Below the pieces are notes generated by a model, which ran no database searches, was not told the origin of the DNA, and saw only the letters and a list, made by a program, of their open reading frames with translations. Shown in pieces: positions 26,233-34,214 of a stretch of 64,000 nt of DNA (within the stretch, counting starts at the first letter, position 1; the number at the start of each line of letters is the position of its first letter). Source of the DNA: Actinoplanes cyaneus (GTDB taxonomy: Bacteria > Actinomycetota > Actinomycetes > Mycobacteriales > Micromonosporaceae); contig NZ_BOMH01000064.1 in the NCBI RefSeq assembly GCF_016862095.1, positions 1 to 64,000 of the forward strand, given 5' to 3'. The position numbers and the translations under genes are program-made.

Positions 26233-27171
26233 TCACAGGAATTCGCGGCGGTAAAGGTCGATGAGCTGGCCGTAATCGGGGCCGATGTTGGCGACGTAGA
26301 CCTCGTCGAAACCGGCCTCGCGGTAAGCCTTGATCTGGGCGGCGTGCCCGGCCGCATCCGGTCCGCAGACGATCGAGTCCTTGATCATATCCGGCGTGAC
26401 CAGCGAGGATGCCTGCTCGAAGTGGCGCGGCGACGGCAGCACCTGGGAGAGCTCGCCGGGCACGCCGGAGTTCGCCCACAGCCGGTGCGCGGTCTCGACG
26501 CCCTGCTGCTCGCTCGGCGCCCAGCAACCCTTGAAACCGCCCTGGACCGGTTTGTCGCCGCCGCCCGCCTCGCGGAACTGCTTGACCAGGTCACCGTCCG
26601 GCATGACGGAGATGTACCCGTCACCGATCCGGGCCGCGACCTCGATCGCCTTCGGGCCGAACGCCGAGACGTAAACCTTCGGCGGGGTCTCCGGCCGGGT
26701 GTAGATGCGCGCCTGGTCCACCTCGTAATGCGCGCCCCGGCGGCTGACGAACTCGCCCTTCCACAGCTCGCGCATCACCTCGACGGCCTCCTCGAGCATC
26801 TCCAGGCGTTCCTCGGCGACCGGCCAGCGCATGCCGGTGATGTGCTCGTTGAGGGCCTCGCCGCTGCCGACGCCGAGCACAAAACGGCCCTCGTGCATCA
26901 CCGCGCTGGTCGCCGCGGCCTGCGCCACGACCGCCGGGTGGATGCGGACGGTCGGGCACGTCACCGCCGTGGTGATCGGGATCGTGACGACCTGGCTGAG
27001 CGCGCCGATGATCGACCAGACGAACGGGCTCTGGCCCTGCTCGTCGTTCCACGGGTGGTAGTGGTCGGAGATCCACAGGCCCTGGAAGCCGGCGTCCTGG
27101 GCCAGCTTCGCCTGCTCGATGAGCTGGGCCGGGGTGTATTCCTCACAGGACAGGAAGTATCCGATTCGCAT
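26233..27171 (-). CDS. F420-dependent LLM-class oxidoreductase, G6PDH-like (312 aa)
   Basis: A luciferase-like monooxygenase-fold enzyme using F420. Matches to the glucose-6-phosphate dehydrogenase-like branch include RIGYFLSCEEYTP at the start, SDHYHPWNDEQG near 40-51, GVGSGEALNEHITG near 100-113, and KVYVSAFGPKAIEVAARIGDG near 165. The length is normal. The substrate within this large family cannot be assigned. It points to an F420-producing actinobacterium. Confidence 0.85.
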   Translation of the reverse strand: MRIGYFLSCEEYTPAQLIEQAKLAQDAGFQGLWISDHYHPWNDEQGQSPFVWSIIGALSQVVTIPITTAVTCPTVRIHPAVVAQAAATSAVMHEGRFVLGVGSGEALNEHITGMRWPVAEERLEMLEEAVEVMRELWKGEFVSRRGAHYEVDQARIYTRPETPPKVYVSAFGPKAIEVAARIGDGYISVMPDGDLVKQFREAGGGDKPVQGGFKGCWAPSEQQGVETAHRLWANSGVPGELSQVLPSPRHFEQASSLVTPDMIKDSIVCGPDAAGHAAQIKAYREAGFDEVYVANIGPDYGQLIDLYRREFL

Positions 27172-27196
27172 GCCCGACCCGATACCCCCTTGGCGA

Positions 27197-27679
27197 TCAC
27201 CGAATCGTGTCGCGCTCCTCCGGAGGAACCCATTCCAAGGACTCCGGCTCGTCGAGGTCCGGCTCCTCGCCGTCGTCGAGCAGGCCGAACGCGTACGGGA
27301 AGAACTGGAACTGATACCGCCGGACGGGGTGCGGCTCAGCCGTCGCGAGCTCGTCGATGACGTTCAGCAGCCGCTCGCGCTGTTCGGCGGAGAGGCTGGT
27401 GATCACCTCGGCGTTGCCCTCCAGCAGCTTCACCGCGGTGTCCGGGTCCAGGTCCTCGTCGTCGCAGGAGTCCAGCCACCAGCTCAGGTCGGTGAAAAGC
27501 CCGGCGGCGGCCGGCAGTGTCACCGCGTCCAGCGGCAGGACGGCCCCGTGAAACAACGCCAGCGCGTCCGAGTCCACCTGCGGGTAGTCGGCGTCGTGCT
27601 CGCCGGCCAGCCAGTCCAGCACATCGAGGACGTGCTGGTGCAGCAGCCGCGCGAGCTCGGTGTCGTCGTCGGTCGTCAC
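27197..27679 (-). CDS. Acidic hypothetical protein (160 aa)
   Basis: No known family is recognised. The protein is strongly acidic, helical and soluble, with clusters such as WWLDSCDDEDLDPDTAVK and LLDDGEEPDLDEPESLEW. It lies 25 bases upstream of the F420 enzyme gene on the same strand and may be co-transcribed with it. There is no signal peptide or membrane segment. Confidence 0.7.
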   Translation of the reverse strand: MTTDDDTELARLLHQHVLDVLDWLAGEHDADYPQVDSDALALFHGAVLPLDAVTLPAAAGLFTDLSWWLDSCDDEDLDPDTAVKLLEGNAEVITSLSAEQRERLLNVIDELATAEPHPVRRYQFQFFPYAFGLLDDGEEPDLDEPESLEWVPPEERDTIR

Positions 27680-27796
27680 GACGCGAATGCTAGTCAGTAA
27701 CCGGGACGGCAGCGCTCGCCCCTTGCCCGCGGCGCAAGGGCGTGCGACAGCAGCACCATGGGTAGTCCCGCGCCGGTCCGCGGGGTGAGCCGCTCA

Positions 27797-27819
27797 GCAC
27801 CCCGCGTACTGCGGGGTGC
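27797..27819. terminator. Hairpin in the leader of the first STAS-ATPase gene
   Basis: A perfect 9-bp stem (gcaccccgc / gcggggtgc) with a 5-base loop lies about 60 bases upstream of the start codon at 27881. It could terminate transcription or act in the leader RNA. Confidence 0.35.
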
Positions 27820-27880
27820 GAGAAAGACTGGTCGCGGATCGCAGGTGGGATTTGCCGCTTGCCGGGGCAAGAATGTCGAA

Positions 27881-28603
27881 ATGGCGGGGATCAACTGCAC
27901 GGTCGACCAGCTCGGCACCAGGACAGTGGTGCGGATCGAGGGTGACCTGTGCCCGAGGGCACTGCCGCGGGTCCGGGCCACGCTGCTGAAGTGCCTGGTG
28001 GAGCGGCCCGACGCGGTGGTCGTCGACCTGGCGCGGACGACAGTGCCGGAGCCGGTGGCGCTGACGGTGTTCGGGGCGGTGGCCCGCGAAGCGGCGATGT
28101 GGCCGGGGACTCCGCTGCTGCTCAGTACGCCCAGCGACGAGGTGGCGGGCTGGTTCGCGAGCGGGCGGTTCGGCCGCTTGCCGGTCTTCGCGACCACCGA
28201 GGAAGCCCTCGAGATGGAGGCGCGGGCCCCGCTGCCGTGGCTGGCCGACAGCCTGCTGCCGGTCGCCGGGGCGGCGGCGCACGCCCGGCGGCTGGCGGTG
28301 GAGGCCTGCGAGCGGTGGAGCCTCGGACACCTGACGGATCCGGCGCGGATCGTGGCCGGCGAGCTGGTGACGAACGCCGTGCTGCACGCTCAGACGCTCA
28401 TCGACCTGCGCATCTCCCTCGGGAGACGGTATCTGCTGATCGCGGTGCGGGACGGGTCTTACGAGATTCCGCGTACGCCGGATGTGTCGCTGTTCAACTT
28501 GGACGCGCCGCGTGGGTTGTTCCTGGTCGGGCAGTTCGCGCAGCGGTGGGGAACGGTCCCGGCCGAGGGCGGCAAAGTCGTCTGGGCCAGCCTGCGCCGC
28601 TGA
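27881..28603 (+). CDS. STAS - HATPase fusion, partner-switching regulator A (240 aa)
   Basis: Two domains: an N-terminal STAS-like domain (about 1-95) and a C-terminal GHKL ATPase of the RsbW/SpoIIAB anti-sigma type (about 115-240). The ATPase has the N-box GELVTNAVLHA, an acidic loop VRDGSYEIP and the lid region PRGLFLVGQFAQRWG. In canonical STAS domains a D-S-[ST]-G motif with the phosphorylated Ser follows the DL strand; here that place reads VDLARTTVPEPVAL, with no Ser. It should therefore not be switched by phosphorylation at the usual site. A paralogue with the same architecture lies at 30768. Start ATG 27881; the open frame extends further upstream. Confidence 0.82.
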   Translation: MAGINCTVDQLGTRTVVRIEGDLCPRALPRVRATLLKCLVERPDAVVVDLARTTVPEPVALTVFGAVAREAAMWPGTPLLLSTPSDEVAGWFASGRFGRLPVFATTEEALEMEARAPLPWLADSLLPVAGAAAHARRLAVEACERWSLGHLTDPARIVAGELVTNAVLHAQTLIDLRISLGRRYLLIAVRDGSYEIPRTPDVSLFNLDAPRGLFLVGQFAQRWGTVPAEGGKVVWASLRR

Positions 28604-28664
28604 CCGGCCGGAAACCGCGCCGGGTTGAGGCGGCGCGCAGGTGGCTGAGGCCGGCGGGGACGCG

Positions 28665-29009
28665 TTACCGGGCCGGGGTGGAGCGGCGGATCGTGGTGTG
28701 GAACAGGCTGAGCAGCCCCGCCGTGGCCAGCACCCCGTGAACCACCCCGCGGGCGTTGACCACCTGATAGGCCCGTCCGTGATACAGCGCCGCGGCGCGG
28801 CCCTCGAGCAGCGCCCGGATTCCGGCGGCGGCGAGGAACGGCACGCGTTCCAGGTCGATGATCACGACGGCGACGCCGGGCTGGGCGGCCGCGTTGCCGA
28901 TGATCTGGGCCAGCGCGTCGCTCACCTCGTCGTCGATCTCGCCGCTGACGGCCAGGCGGATGGAGCCGGCGCCCTCGTCGTGCTTGCTCACCGAGAACGA
29001 GCTGTCCAT
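28665..29009 (-). CDS. STAS-domain protein lacking the phospho-acceptor Ser (114 aa)
   Basis: A stand-alone STAS domain of anti-sigma-factor antagonist size. SIRLAVSGEIDDEVSDAL is typical of strand 1-helix 1, followed by VVIIDLERVPFLAAAGIRAL. The site that normally reads D-S-[ST]-G reads AAAG, so the regulatory Ser is missing. ATG 29009 is preceded by ggagggg. It is convergent with the STAS-ATPase gene and divergent from the Rieske gene. It may bind an ATPase partner constitutively. Confidence 0.8.
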   Translation of the reverse strand: MDSSFSVSKHDEGAGSIRLAVSGEIDDEVSDALAQIIGNAAAQPGVAVVIIDLERVPFLAAAGIRALLEGRAAALYHGRAYQVVNARGVVHGVLATAGLLSLFHTTIRRSTPAR

Positions 29010-29133
29010 ATCCCCTCCGCCGTTCGTGTCAGGTGCGCCTGCGGGAGGTTCACCAGCCGGACTTGTCACCATAACCGTGACGGGCCGCGCCCGCTCGGAG
29101 TCGGCGTTTCGGCTGATTGTGACGGGGAATGCG

Positions 29134-29988
29134 ATGAGTATGCCGATCCTCAACCGTCTGGAAGAAGCCCGAAGCCTCGACAGCGTCAGCGACCGCATCC
29201 AGTCCGCGGTGACCGCCGCGGTCCGCCCGCAGCGGCTGCGTGATCTGTTGCACGGCACCTGGCTCGGCCATCCGTTGCACCCGGTGCTGGTGCAGGTGCC
29301 GGTCGGCGCGTTCGTCTGCTCCGCGATCCTCGATCTGCTGCCGGGTTCCAAGAAGGCCGCGACCACGCTGGTCACGGTCGGGGTCGCCGGTGCGGTGCCG
29401 GCGGTCGCGGCCGGCTGGGTGGACTGGTCGCAACTGACCCGGGACCGCCGCCGGGTGGGCCTGGTGCACGCCGGCGCGAACGCGGTGGCCGTCGGCCTGT
29501 ACACGGCTTCGCTGCTGGCCAGGCTGGGCGGCAGGCATGCCCGTGGGCGGGCGCTGGGATACGCCGGGCTGACCGTTGCGGGGCTCGGCGCCTACCTGGG
29601 CGGGCACCTCGCGTACGCGCAGGGCGCCGGGATGAATCAGGCGTCGCCGGACACCGGGCGGCTGCCGGAGGAGTGGACCGAGGTGTGCTCCCTGGCCTCG
29701 GTCCCGGAACGGCGTACCGTCGTGCGGCTCGTCGGCGACGTGCCGGTGCTGCTCTACCGGATCGCCGATCAGGTGTCCGCGCTGGTCGAGCGCTGCAGTC
29801 ACGAGACCGGCCCGCTGGGCGAGGGCGATGTGGTCGGCGAAGGCTGGGACGCGTGCGTGGTGTGCCCGTGGCACGGCAGCACGTTCCGGCTCAGTGACGG
29901 CGCCGTGGTGCACGGCCCGGCCGCGAACAACCAGCCTGTCATCCCGGTTCGGGTGCGGGAGGGCCGCATCGAGCTGCGCCAGCCCTGA
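29134..29988 (+). CDS. DUF2231 membrane domain fused to a Rieske [2Fe-2S] domain (284 aa)
   Basis: The N-terminal half is a DUF2231 membrane domain with four helices, opening with WLGHPLHPVLVQVPVGAF, a family signature. The C-terminal half (about 175-284) is a Rieske ferredoxin with ligands in CSHETGP and CPWHGSTF. This suggests membrane-linked electron transfer; the redox partner is unknown. ATG 29134 follows gacgggg. The stop codon lies inside the first unit of a 16-bp tandem repeat that leads to the ChaB gene. Confidence 0.85.
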   Translation: MSMPILNRLEEARSLDSVSDRIQSAVTAAVRPQRLRDLLHGTWLGHPLHPVLVQVPVGAFVCSAILDLLPGSKKAATTLVTVGVAGAVPAVAAGWVDWSQLTRDRRRVGLVHAGANAVAVGLYTASLLARLGGRHARGRALGYAGLTVAGLGAYLGGHLAYAQGAGMNQASPDTGRLPEEWTEVCSLASVPERRTVVRLVGDVPVLLYRIADQVSALVERCSHETGPLGEGDVVGEGWDACVVCPWHGSTFRLSDGAVVHGPAANNQPVIPVRVREGRIELRQP

Positions 29989-30049
29989 GCCCGTCCAACT
30001 CTGAGCCCGTCCAACTCTGAGCCCGTCCAACTCTGAGCCCGTCCGATCC
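29986..30049. repeat. 16-bp tandem repeat overlapping a stop codon
   Basis: Four consecutive units of tgagcccgtccaactc (29986, 30002, 30018, 30034) with only the last one diverged. The first three bases of unit 1 are the stop codon of the DUF2231-Rieske gene. The array ends just before the ribosome-binding site of the ChaB gene. Confidence 0.85.
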
Positions 30050-30064
30050 CGAGGAGGTTCTGTC

Positions 30065-30460
30065 GTGCCCGCACGTGAGGACATGCCGTCCACGCTGAAG
30101 CGATCCCCCCGCAAGGCGCAGGAGACGTACGCGAAGACGCACGATTCCGCCGTGGAGCAGTACGGCGAGGGTGAGCGCGCTCACCGCACCGCGTTCTCCG
30201 CTGTGAAGCACTCGTTCGAGAAGGTCGGCGACCACTGGGAGCCGAAGGAGAAGAAGGGCCCGAGCGACGCGAAGGCCGCCGGCGGACGCGACACGAAGGC
30301 GGAGACGGCCGGTGGTGTGGACGCCAACGCGAGCAAGGCGCACCTGATGGACCTCGCGAAGCGCCTGGACGTCAGAGGCCGCTCGCGGATGACCAAGAGC
30401 GAGCTGGTCGACGCGATCCAGAAGGCCAACGCCAGGAGCACGAGGAAGGCGCGCAGCTGA
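30065..30460 (+). CDS. ChaB-family protein with Rho-N/SAP-like tail (131 aa)
   Basis: The N-terminal ~60 residues are a ChaB domain (MPSTLKRSPRKAQETYAK, then AFSAVKHSFEKVGDHW). A charged linker rich in Lys, Asp and Ala follows. The last ~40 residues (HLMDLAKRLDVRGRSRMTKS then ELVDAIQKAN) resemble a SAP or Rho N-terminal helix-extended-loop-helix that binds nucleic acid. The GTG start is preceded by gaggaggttct. ChaB proteins of actinobacteria are often stress-induced, which fits the neighbouring partner-switching genes. The molecular role is unknown. Confidence 0.82.
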   Translation: MPAREDMPSTLKRSPRKAQETYAKTHDSAVEQYGEGERAHRTAFSAVKHSFEKVGDHWEPKEKKGPSDAKAAGGRDTKAETAGGVDANASKAHLMDLAKRLDVRGRSRMTKSELVDAIQKANARSTRKARS

Positions 30461-30706
30461 ACCGGGATCTGATCGTGGTCGGCGCCTCGGTGTTCAACCT
30501 CGACATCGGCCTGCCGTTCGACCAGATCCGCCTAGTCGTCCGCCAGTCCACGGCGGGGAGACCGACGCCCCCGTGCTCCGGCTGGACGCGGTGAACCGGC
30601 GGGGACGGCCGATCGCCGTCCGGGTCGAGTGCAGCCCGCTGCTGGACGTCGCCGGCGGGCCGGCCGGGAGCACAGTGGTCATGCAGGCGTTGAGCGGCAC
30701 CGAGTA
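30457..30706 (+). pseudogene. Frameshifted remnant of a PAS-like domain (CheR-associated type)
   Basis: The sequence LNRDLIVVGASVFNLDIGLP then FDQIRLVV is readable from 30457. About 30540 the frame shifts, and VHGGETDAPVLRLDAVNRRG then RPIAVRVECSPLLD continues to a stop at 30704-30706. Both halves resemble the C-terminal PAS segment found after coiled coils in CheB/CheR/PAS hybrid signalling proteins. The N-terminal bulk is absent. It is a decayed gene end lying between the ChaB and STAS-ATPase genes. Confidence 0.6.
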
Positions 30707-30767
30707 GTTTGACCCCCTTGGGTGCGGGCATCCGAAGGTCCGGCTGATACGGAGGGCGGCGACACCG

Positions 30768-31499
30768 ATGGCAGCTGCGCTGAGCTGGACCACTGGGGAG
30801 CGGGACGGCTGCATGATCGTCACCGTTCAGGGCCGGTTGGAGCTGAGCGGCACGCCCCGGCTGCAAGGCGTCCTCCAGAAGTGCCTGGCCGAGCAGCCGG
30901 CGGCGCTGCTGGCGGACCTGTCGGAGATGTCGCTGGGTGAGGAGACCGCGCTGTCGGTGTTCACCACGATCCATCACCAGTCGGCGATCTGGCCCGGCAC
31001 GCCGGTGCTGGTCTGTGCGCCCCGGGGCGAGGTGGCCGACCTGCTCTCCCGGCATCGCTACGGCACCCTGCAGGTGCGCGCCGGCGTGGAGGAGGCGGTC
31101 GGCGAGGTGACGCGGAACGAGGTGGTGGTGCAGATGATCACCGATCAGCTGCTCCCGGTGACCGGCGCTGCCCGGCACGCCCGCGATCTGGCCACCGAGG
31201 CCTGTCTGCGGTGGAGCCTGCCCGACCTGATCGGGCCGGTGAGCGTGATCGTCACCGAGCTGGTCACGAATGCTGTCGAGCACGCCAGCACCATGATCAC
31301 GCTCACCCTGACCCGGCGGAACCGGTACCTGCACCTCGCGGTCCGGGACGGCTCGGATCGCCCGCCCGAGCCGCGCCTGCCGGAGGGCGACGACGCCGAC
31401 CGTGGCCGCGGTCTGCTGCTGGTGGACAGCCTCGCGGTCGACTGGGGCTGGCTGCCGACCCGCGACGGCAAGGTGGTCTGGGCGACCCTAGCCCTGTAG
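30768..31499 (+). CDS. STAS - HATPase fusion, partner-switching regulator B (243 aa)
   Basis: Same architecture as the protein at 27881: a STAS domain (about 1-100), then a GHKL ATPase (about 125-243) with N-box TELVTNAVEHAS, VRDGSDRPP and RGRGLLLVDSLAVDWGW. The STAS phospho-site region reads LADLSEMSLGEETALSV, so the usual D-S-[ST]-G is replaced by EETA. The two proteins are clearly paralogous over the whole length (for example WPGTPVL against WPGTPLL). ATG 30768 follows ggagggcgg. The 3' end overlaps the convergent sigma-STAS gene by 12 bases. Confidence 0.85.
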   Translation: MAAALSWTTGERDGCMIVTVQGRLELSGTPRLQGVLQKCLAEQPAALLADLSEMSLGEETALSVFTTIHHQSAIWPGTPVLVCAPRGEVADLLSRHRYGTLQVRAGVEEAVGEVTRNEVVVQMITDQLLPVTGAARHARDLATEACLRWSLPDLIGPVSVIVTELVTNAVEHASTMITLTLTRRNRYLHLAVRDGSDRPPEPRLPEGDDADRGRGLLLVDSLAVDWGWLPTRDGKVVWATLAL

Positions 31500-32603
31500 G
31501 ACCGCGCGCAGCCCGGAGATTTCCAGGACCCTCATCACGTACGGCTGGACGCCGGTCACCAGCATCCGCACGTCCCGCCCGCGGGCCACCGCGTGGACCG
31601 CACCGAGCATCGCGATCCCGGCCGCGCTGAGCAGCGGGACACCGGACAGGTCGACCACCAGGCGTCGCCCGTGACCGCAGCTTCCGGCGGCGGTGACGAG
31701 CTCACGACGTACCACATGGGCATTGTCCCGCTCGATCTCGCCGTGCACCCTGGCGTGGACCCCGTCGGGCCCGGACGTGACCAGCACCCGGTGCTCGGGG
31801 CCGCCGGCGCCGGTCCAGGGCGGCGTGGTGTCCGACAGCATCGCCTCACGCAGCCAGGCCAGCGCCCGGGTGAGCAGGCGCGACACGTGCATCTGGGAGA
31901 TCCCGAGCTCGTCGGCGATCTCCACCTGGCTCAGGTTGCCCCAGAAGCGCAGGGCCAGCAGCCGCCGCTCGCGGGGCGGCAGCTCGCAGAGCAGGGTCTC
32001 CACCGTCGCCCGGTCGTCGACCAGGCTCAGGTCGCCGTCCACGTCACCGAGCAGGTCGCCCAGCTCGCTGCCGTTCGTGCCCTCGCCGAGCGGCGAGTTC
32101 AGCGACTCGGTGCTGTGCGCGGCCGCTGACGTCTGGGTGCCGAGCACCTCCGACTCCCCGATCCCGAGCCGTCGCGCCAGCTCGGTGACGGTCGGCGTGC
32201 GGGCCAGCTCACTGGTCAGGGCGGCCCTGGCGTGCACGAACTCGAGGACCCGGTCCTGCTGGCCGCGGGGCACGTGCACGCCCCAGGTGTGGTCCCGGAA
32301 GTGACGCTTGATCTCCCCGGTGATGGTGAGGATCGCGTACGCCGTGAAGGATCCTCGCTCCGGGTCGTAGCGGTCGACCGTCTTCACCAGGCCCAGCCGG
32401 GCGACCTGCTCCAGGTCGTCGGTGGGCTCGCCACGCCCCCGGTAACGCCGGGCCAGGCGCCCAGCGAAGGGCAGCGCCTGCCGCACGAACGCCTCGCGCA
32501 GCCGGCGTCGTCTCGCGGCGTCGGCACCGTCGCACGCCCGGGCGTACTGGTCGGCGAGCACGTCAAGATCCTCGAACGGCTCCAGCTGATCGGTCTCCCG
32601 CAT
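31488..32603 (-). CDS. SigB/SigF-type sigma factor fused to a C-terminal STAS domain (371 aa)
   Basis: Sigma regions 2-4 occupy about residues 1-260: DDLEQVARLGLVKTVDRYDP and GSFTAYAILTITGEIKRHFR (region 2), a region 3 with ELARTPTVTELARRLG, and region 4 with LLALRFWGNLSQVEIADELG then SQMHVSRLL. From about 270 a STAS domain follows (LVVDLSGVPLLSAAGIAMLG). The phospho-site reads LSAAG, so the acceptor Ser is Ala. Stand-alone SigF/SigB factors end after region 4, so the fusion is unusual. ATG 32603 is chosen over an upstream ATG because ggaggggg lies 7 bases before it. The likely role is a stress sigma factor carrying its own decoy or docking domain for the adjacent ATPases. Confidence 0.85.
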   Translation of the reverse strand: MRETDQLEPFEDLDVLADQYARACDGADAARRRRLREAFVRQALPFAGRLARRYRGRGEPTDDLEQVARLGLVKTVDRYDPERGSFTAYAILTITGEIKRHFRDHTWGVHVPRGQQDRVLEFVHARAALTSELARTPTVTELARRLGIGESEVLGTQTSAAAHSTESLNSPLGEGTNGSELGDLLGDVDGDLSLVDDRATVETLLCELPPRERRLLALRFWGNLSQVEIADELGISQMHVSRLLTRALAWLREAMLSDTTPPWTGAGGPEHRVLVTSGPDGVHARVHGEIERDNAHVVRRELVTAAGSCGHGRRLVVDLSGVPLLSAAGIAMLGAVHAVARGRDVRMLVTGVQPYVMRVLEISGLRAVLQG

Positions 32604-32799
32604 GCTCTGACCCCCTCCGAAACACACGATGCTTACTCCGTGCCCTCGCTTGCCCTACCGCAAACATCGGACTTCGCAACCGCGGCGGTTGCGGTCCGGT
32701 AGTGCGTGCCGTTTCCGGCGAAGCGGCTCCGGACCCCTGTCGAAGAGTCTCGCAGCGCCGAGGGACGGCGCTGCTGCTTTTCCAGGGGGTATCGCCGCT

Positions 32800-34095
32800 T
32801 TGGCACCGATGTTCGCACCGTTGAGGGAGCGCAACTACCGGCTCTGGGCCGCCGCCGACCTCGTGTCGACGGCCGGCACCTGGATGCAGGTGCTCGGACT
32901 GAACTGGCTGATCCTCTCCGACACCGGCTCGGCCGCCACCATGGGTCTGGTCGTCATGCTCCAGGCGCTGCCGGTGCTGGTGCTCGGCACCTGGGGCGGC
33001 GCGCTCGCCGACCGGCTGCCGGCCCGCCCGCTGCTGATCGCCAGCCAGGCCGTCCGCGCGCTGCTCGCCCTCGCCCTGGTCGCCCACGGCGGCCACGCGC
33101 TGATCTTCGCGGTGGCGCTGGCCTCCGGCGTGATCAGCTCGTTCGAGGGCCCGGCGCTGGGGCGCTTCGGGTCCGCGCTGGTCCCGCCGTCAGCGCTGGG
33201 CTCGGCGCTCGCGCTCGGCTCGGTGCTCAGCTCGGCCGGCCGGATCGGCGGCATGGCCTTGGGCGGCGTCCTGGTCGGCATCACCGGCCCGGCCGTGCTC
33301 TTCGTGATCAACGCGGTGTCGTACCTCGCGGTCATCGGCGCGCTTGCCGCGATGCGGCTCAGCGAGCTGCGCGACCTGCCCGTCGCCGCCGCGGGGGAGC
33401 GCGGCGTGCTCTCCGGCCTGCGCTACATCGCCCGGCAGCCGATCGTTCTGATCGTGCTCGCGCTCTCGTTCGTGCTCGGCTCGCTCGGCCGCAACTACCA
33501 GGTCAGCATGGCCTCGATGGTGGCCGGCCCGCTGCACGGGGGCTCCGGCGCGTACGGCCTGCTCTCCACCGTCTTCGCGGTCGGCGCCGTGCTCGGCGGC
33601 CTGCTGCTCGCCGGCACCGGCAAGTCGACCCTGCGCGTGCTGCTGGGCACCGGCGTGACGATCAGCCTCCTGCAGCTCGGCGCGGGCCTGGCGCCGAACG
33701 TGACCTCGTTCGCCGCGCTGATCCTGCCGATCGCGGCCGGCGCCGTCGTCTTCGACACGGTGGTCTCCACCCGCATCCAGCTGGACACCCGCGAGGAGAT
33801 GCGCGGGCGGGTGCTGGCCGCGGTCGGCATCGTGTCGTCGCTGTCGGGCATGGTGGGCGCGCCCGCCGTCGGCTGGCTGTGCGACACCGTCGGGCCGCGC
33901 GGCGCGCTGCTGCTGGGCGGCGCGATCACCACCGTCGCGGCGGTGGCCGGGGCGGTCGCGATCGCCCGGGTCCAGGGGCGCAAGGTGCACCTGCCGCACC
34001 CCGAGAACCTGCACCTGCCGCACCTGCCGCACCTGCCGCACCTCCAGCACCTTCCGCACTCGGAGCCGCGCCTCGCGGCCGAGCAGATGGCCTGA
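32800..34095 (+). CDS. MFS transporter, EntS-like, with His-rich C-terminal tail (431 aa)
   Basis: A twelve-helix major facilitator beginning FAPLRERNYRLWAAADLVS, typical of the EntS/MFS-3 exporter group. RMLG-type loops and the DTREEMRGRV motif near residue 340 support this. The last ~35 residues repeat LPHLPHLPH-like units and carry many His residues, which could bind metal or simply be low complexity. Start choice: TTG 32800 is 10 bases after aggggg; ATG 32809 is the alternative three codons in. It is divergent from the sigma-STAS gene. The substrate is unknown. Confidence 0.82.
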   Translation: MAPMFAPLRERNYRLWAAADLVSTAGTWMQVLGLNWLILSDTGSAATMGLVVMLQALPVLVLGTWGGALADRLPARPLLIASQAVRALLALALVAHGGHALIFAVALASGVISSFEGPALGRFGSALVPPSALGSALALGSVLSSAGRIGGMALGGVLVGITGPAVLFVINAVSYLAVIGALAAMRLSELRDLPVAAAGERGVLSGLRYIARQPIVLIVLALSFVLGSLGRNYQVSMASMVAGPLHGGSGAYGLLSTVFAVGAVLGGLLLAGTGKSTLRVLLGTGVTISLLQLGAGLAPNVTSFAALILPIAAGAVVFDTVVSTRIQLDTREEMRGRVLAAVGIVSSLSGMVGAPAVGWLCDTVGPRGALLLGGAITTVAAVAGAVAIARVQGRKVHLPHPENLHLPHLPHLPHLQHLPHSEPRLAAEQMA

Positions 34096-34111
34096 TCCAC
34101 GTTTCTCCCAC

Positions 34112-34144
34112 CGAAGGCCCGGCGCCTCCCGCGCCGGGCCTTCG
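34112..34144 (+). terminator. Terminator after the MFS gene
   Basis: A perfect 14-bp stem (cgaaggcccggcgc / gcgccgggccttcg) with a ctccc loop lies 17 bases after the MFS stop codon. Confidence 0.75.
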
Positions 34145-34214
34145 CCGTTGCGGGGCGGTCCCCCGGTAGCGGGACCTTCCTCCCGGGTATGGACTGATTC
34201 GCCGGTATCCGGGT

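Noticed and set aside
25138..27360. 740-codon plus-strand frame
   Set aside because: It runs antisense to the flavin oxidoreductase and F420 enzyme genes, which have clear family motifs; the plus-strand translation has none.
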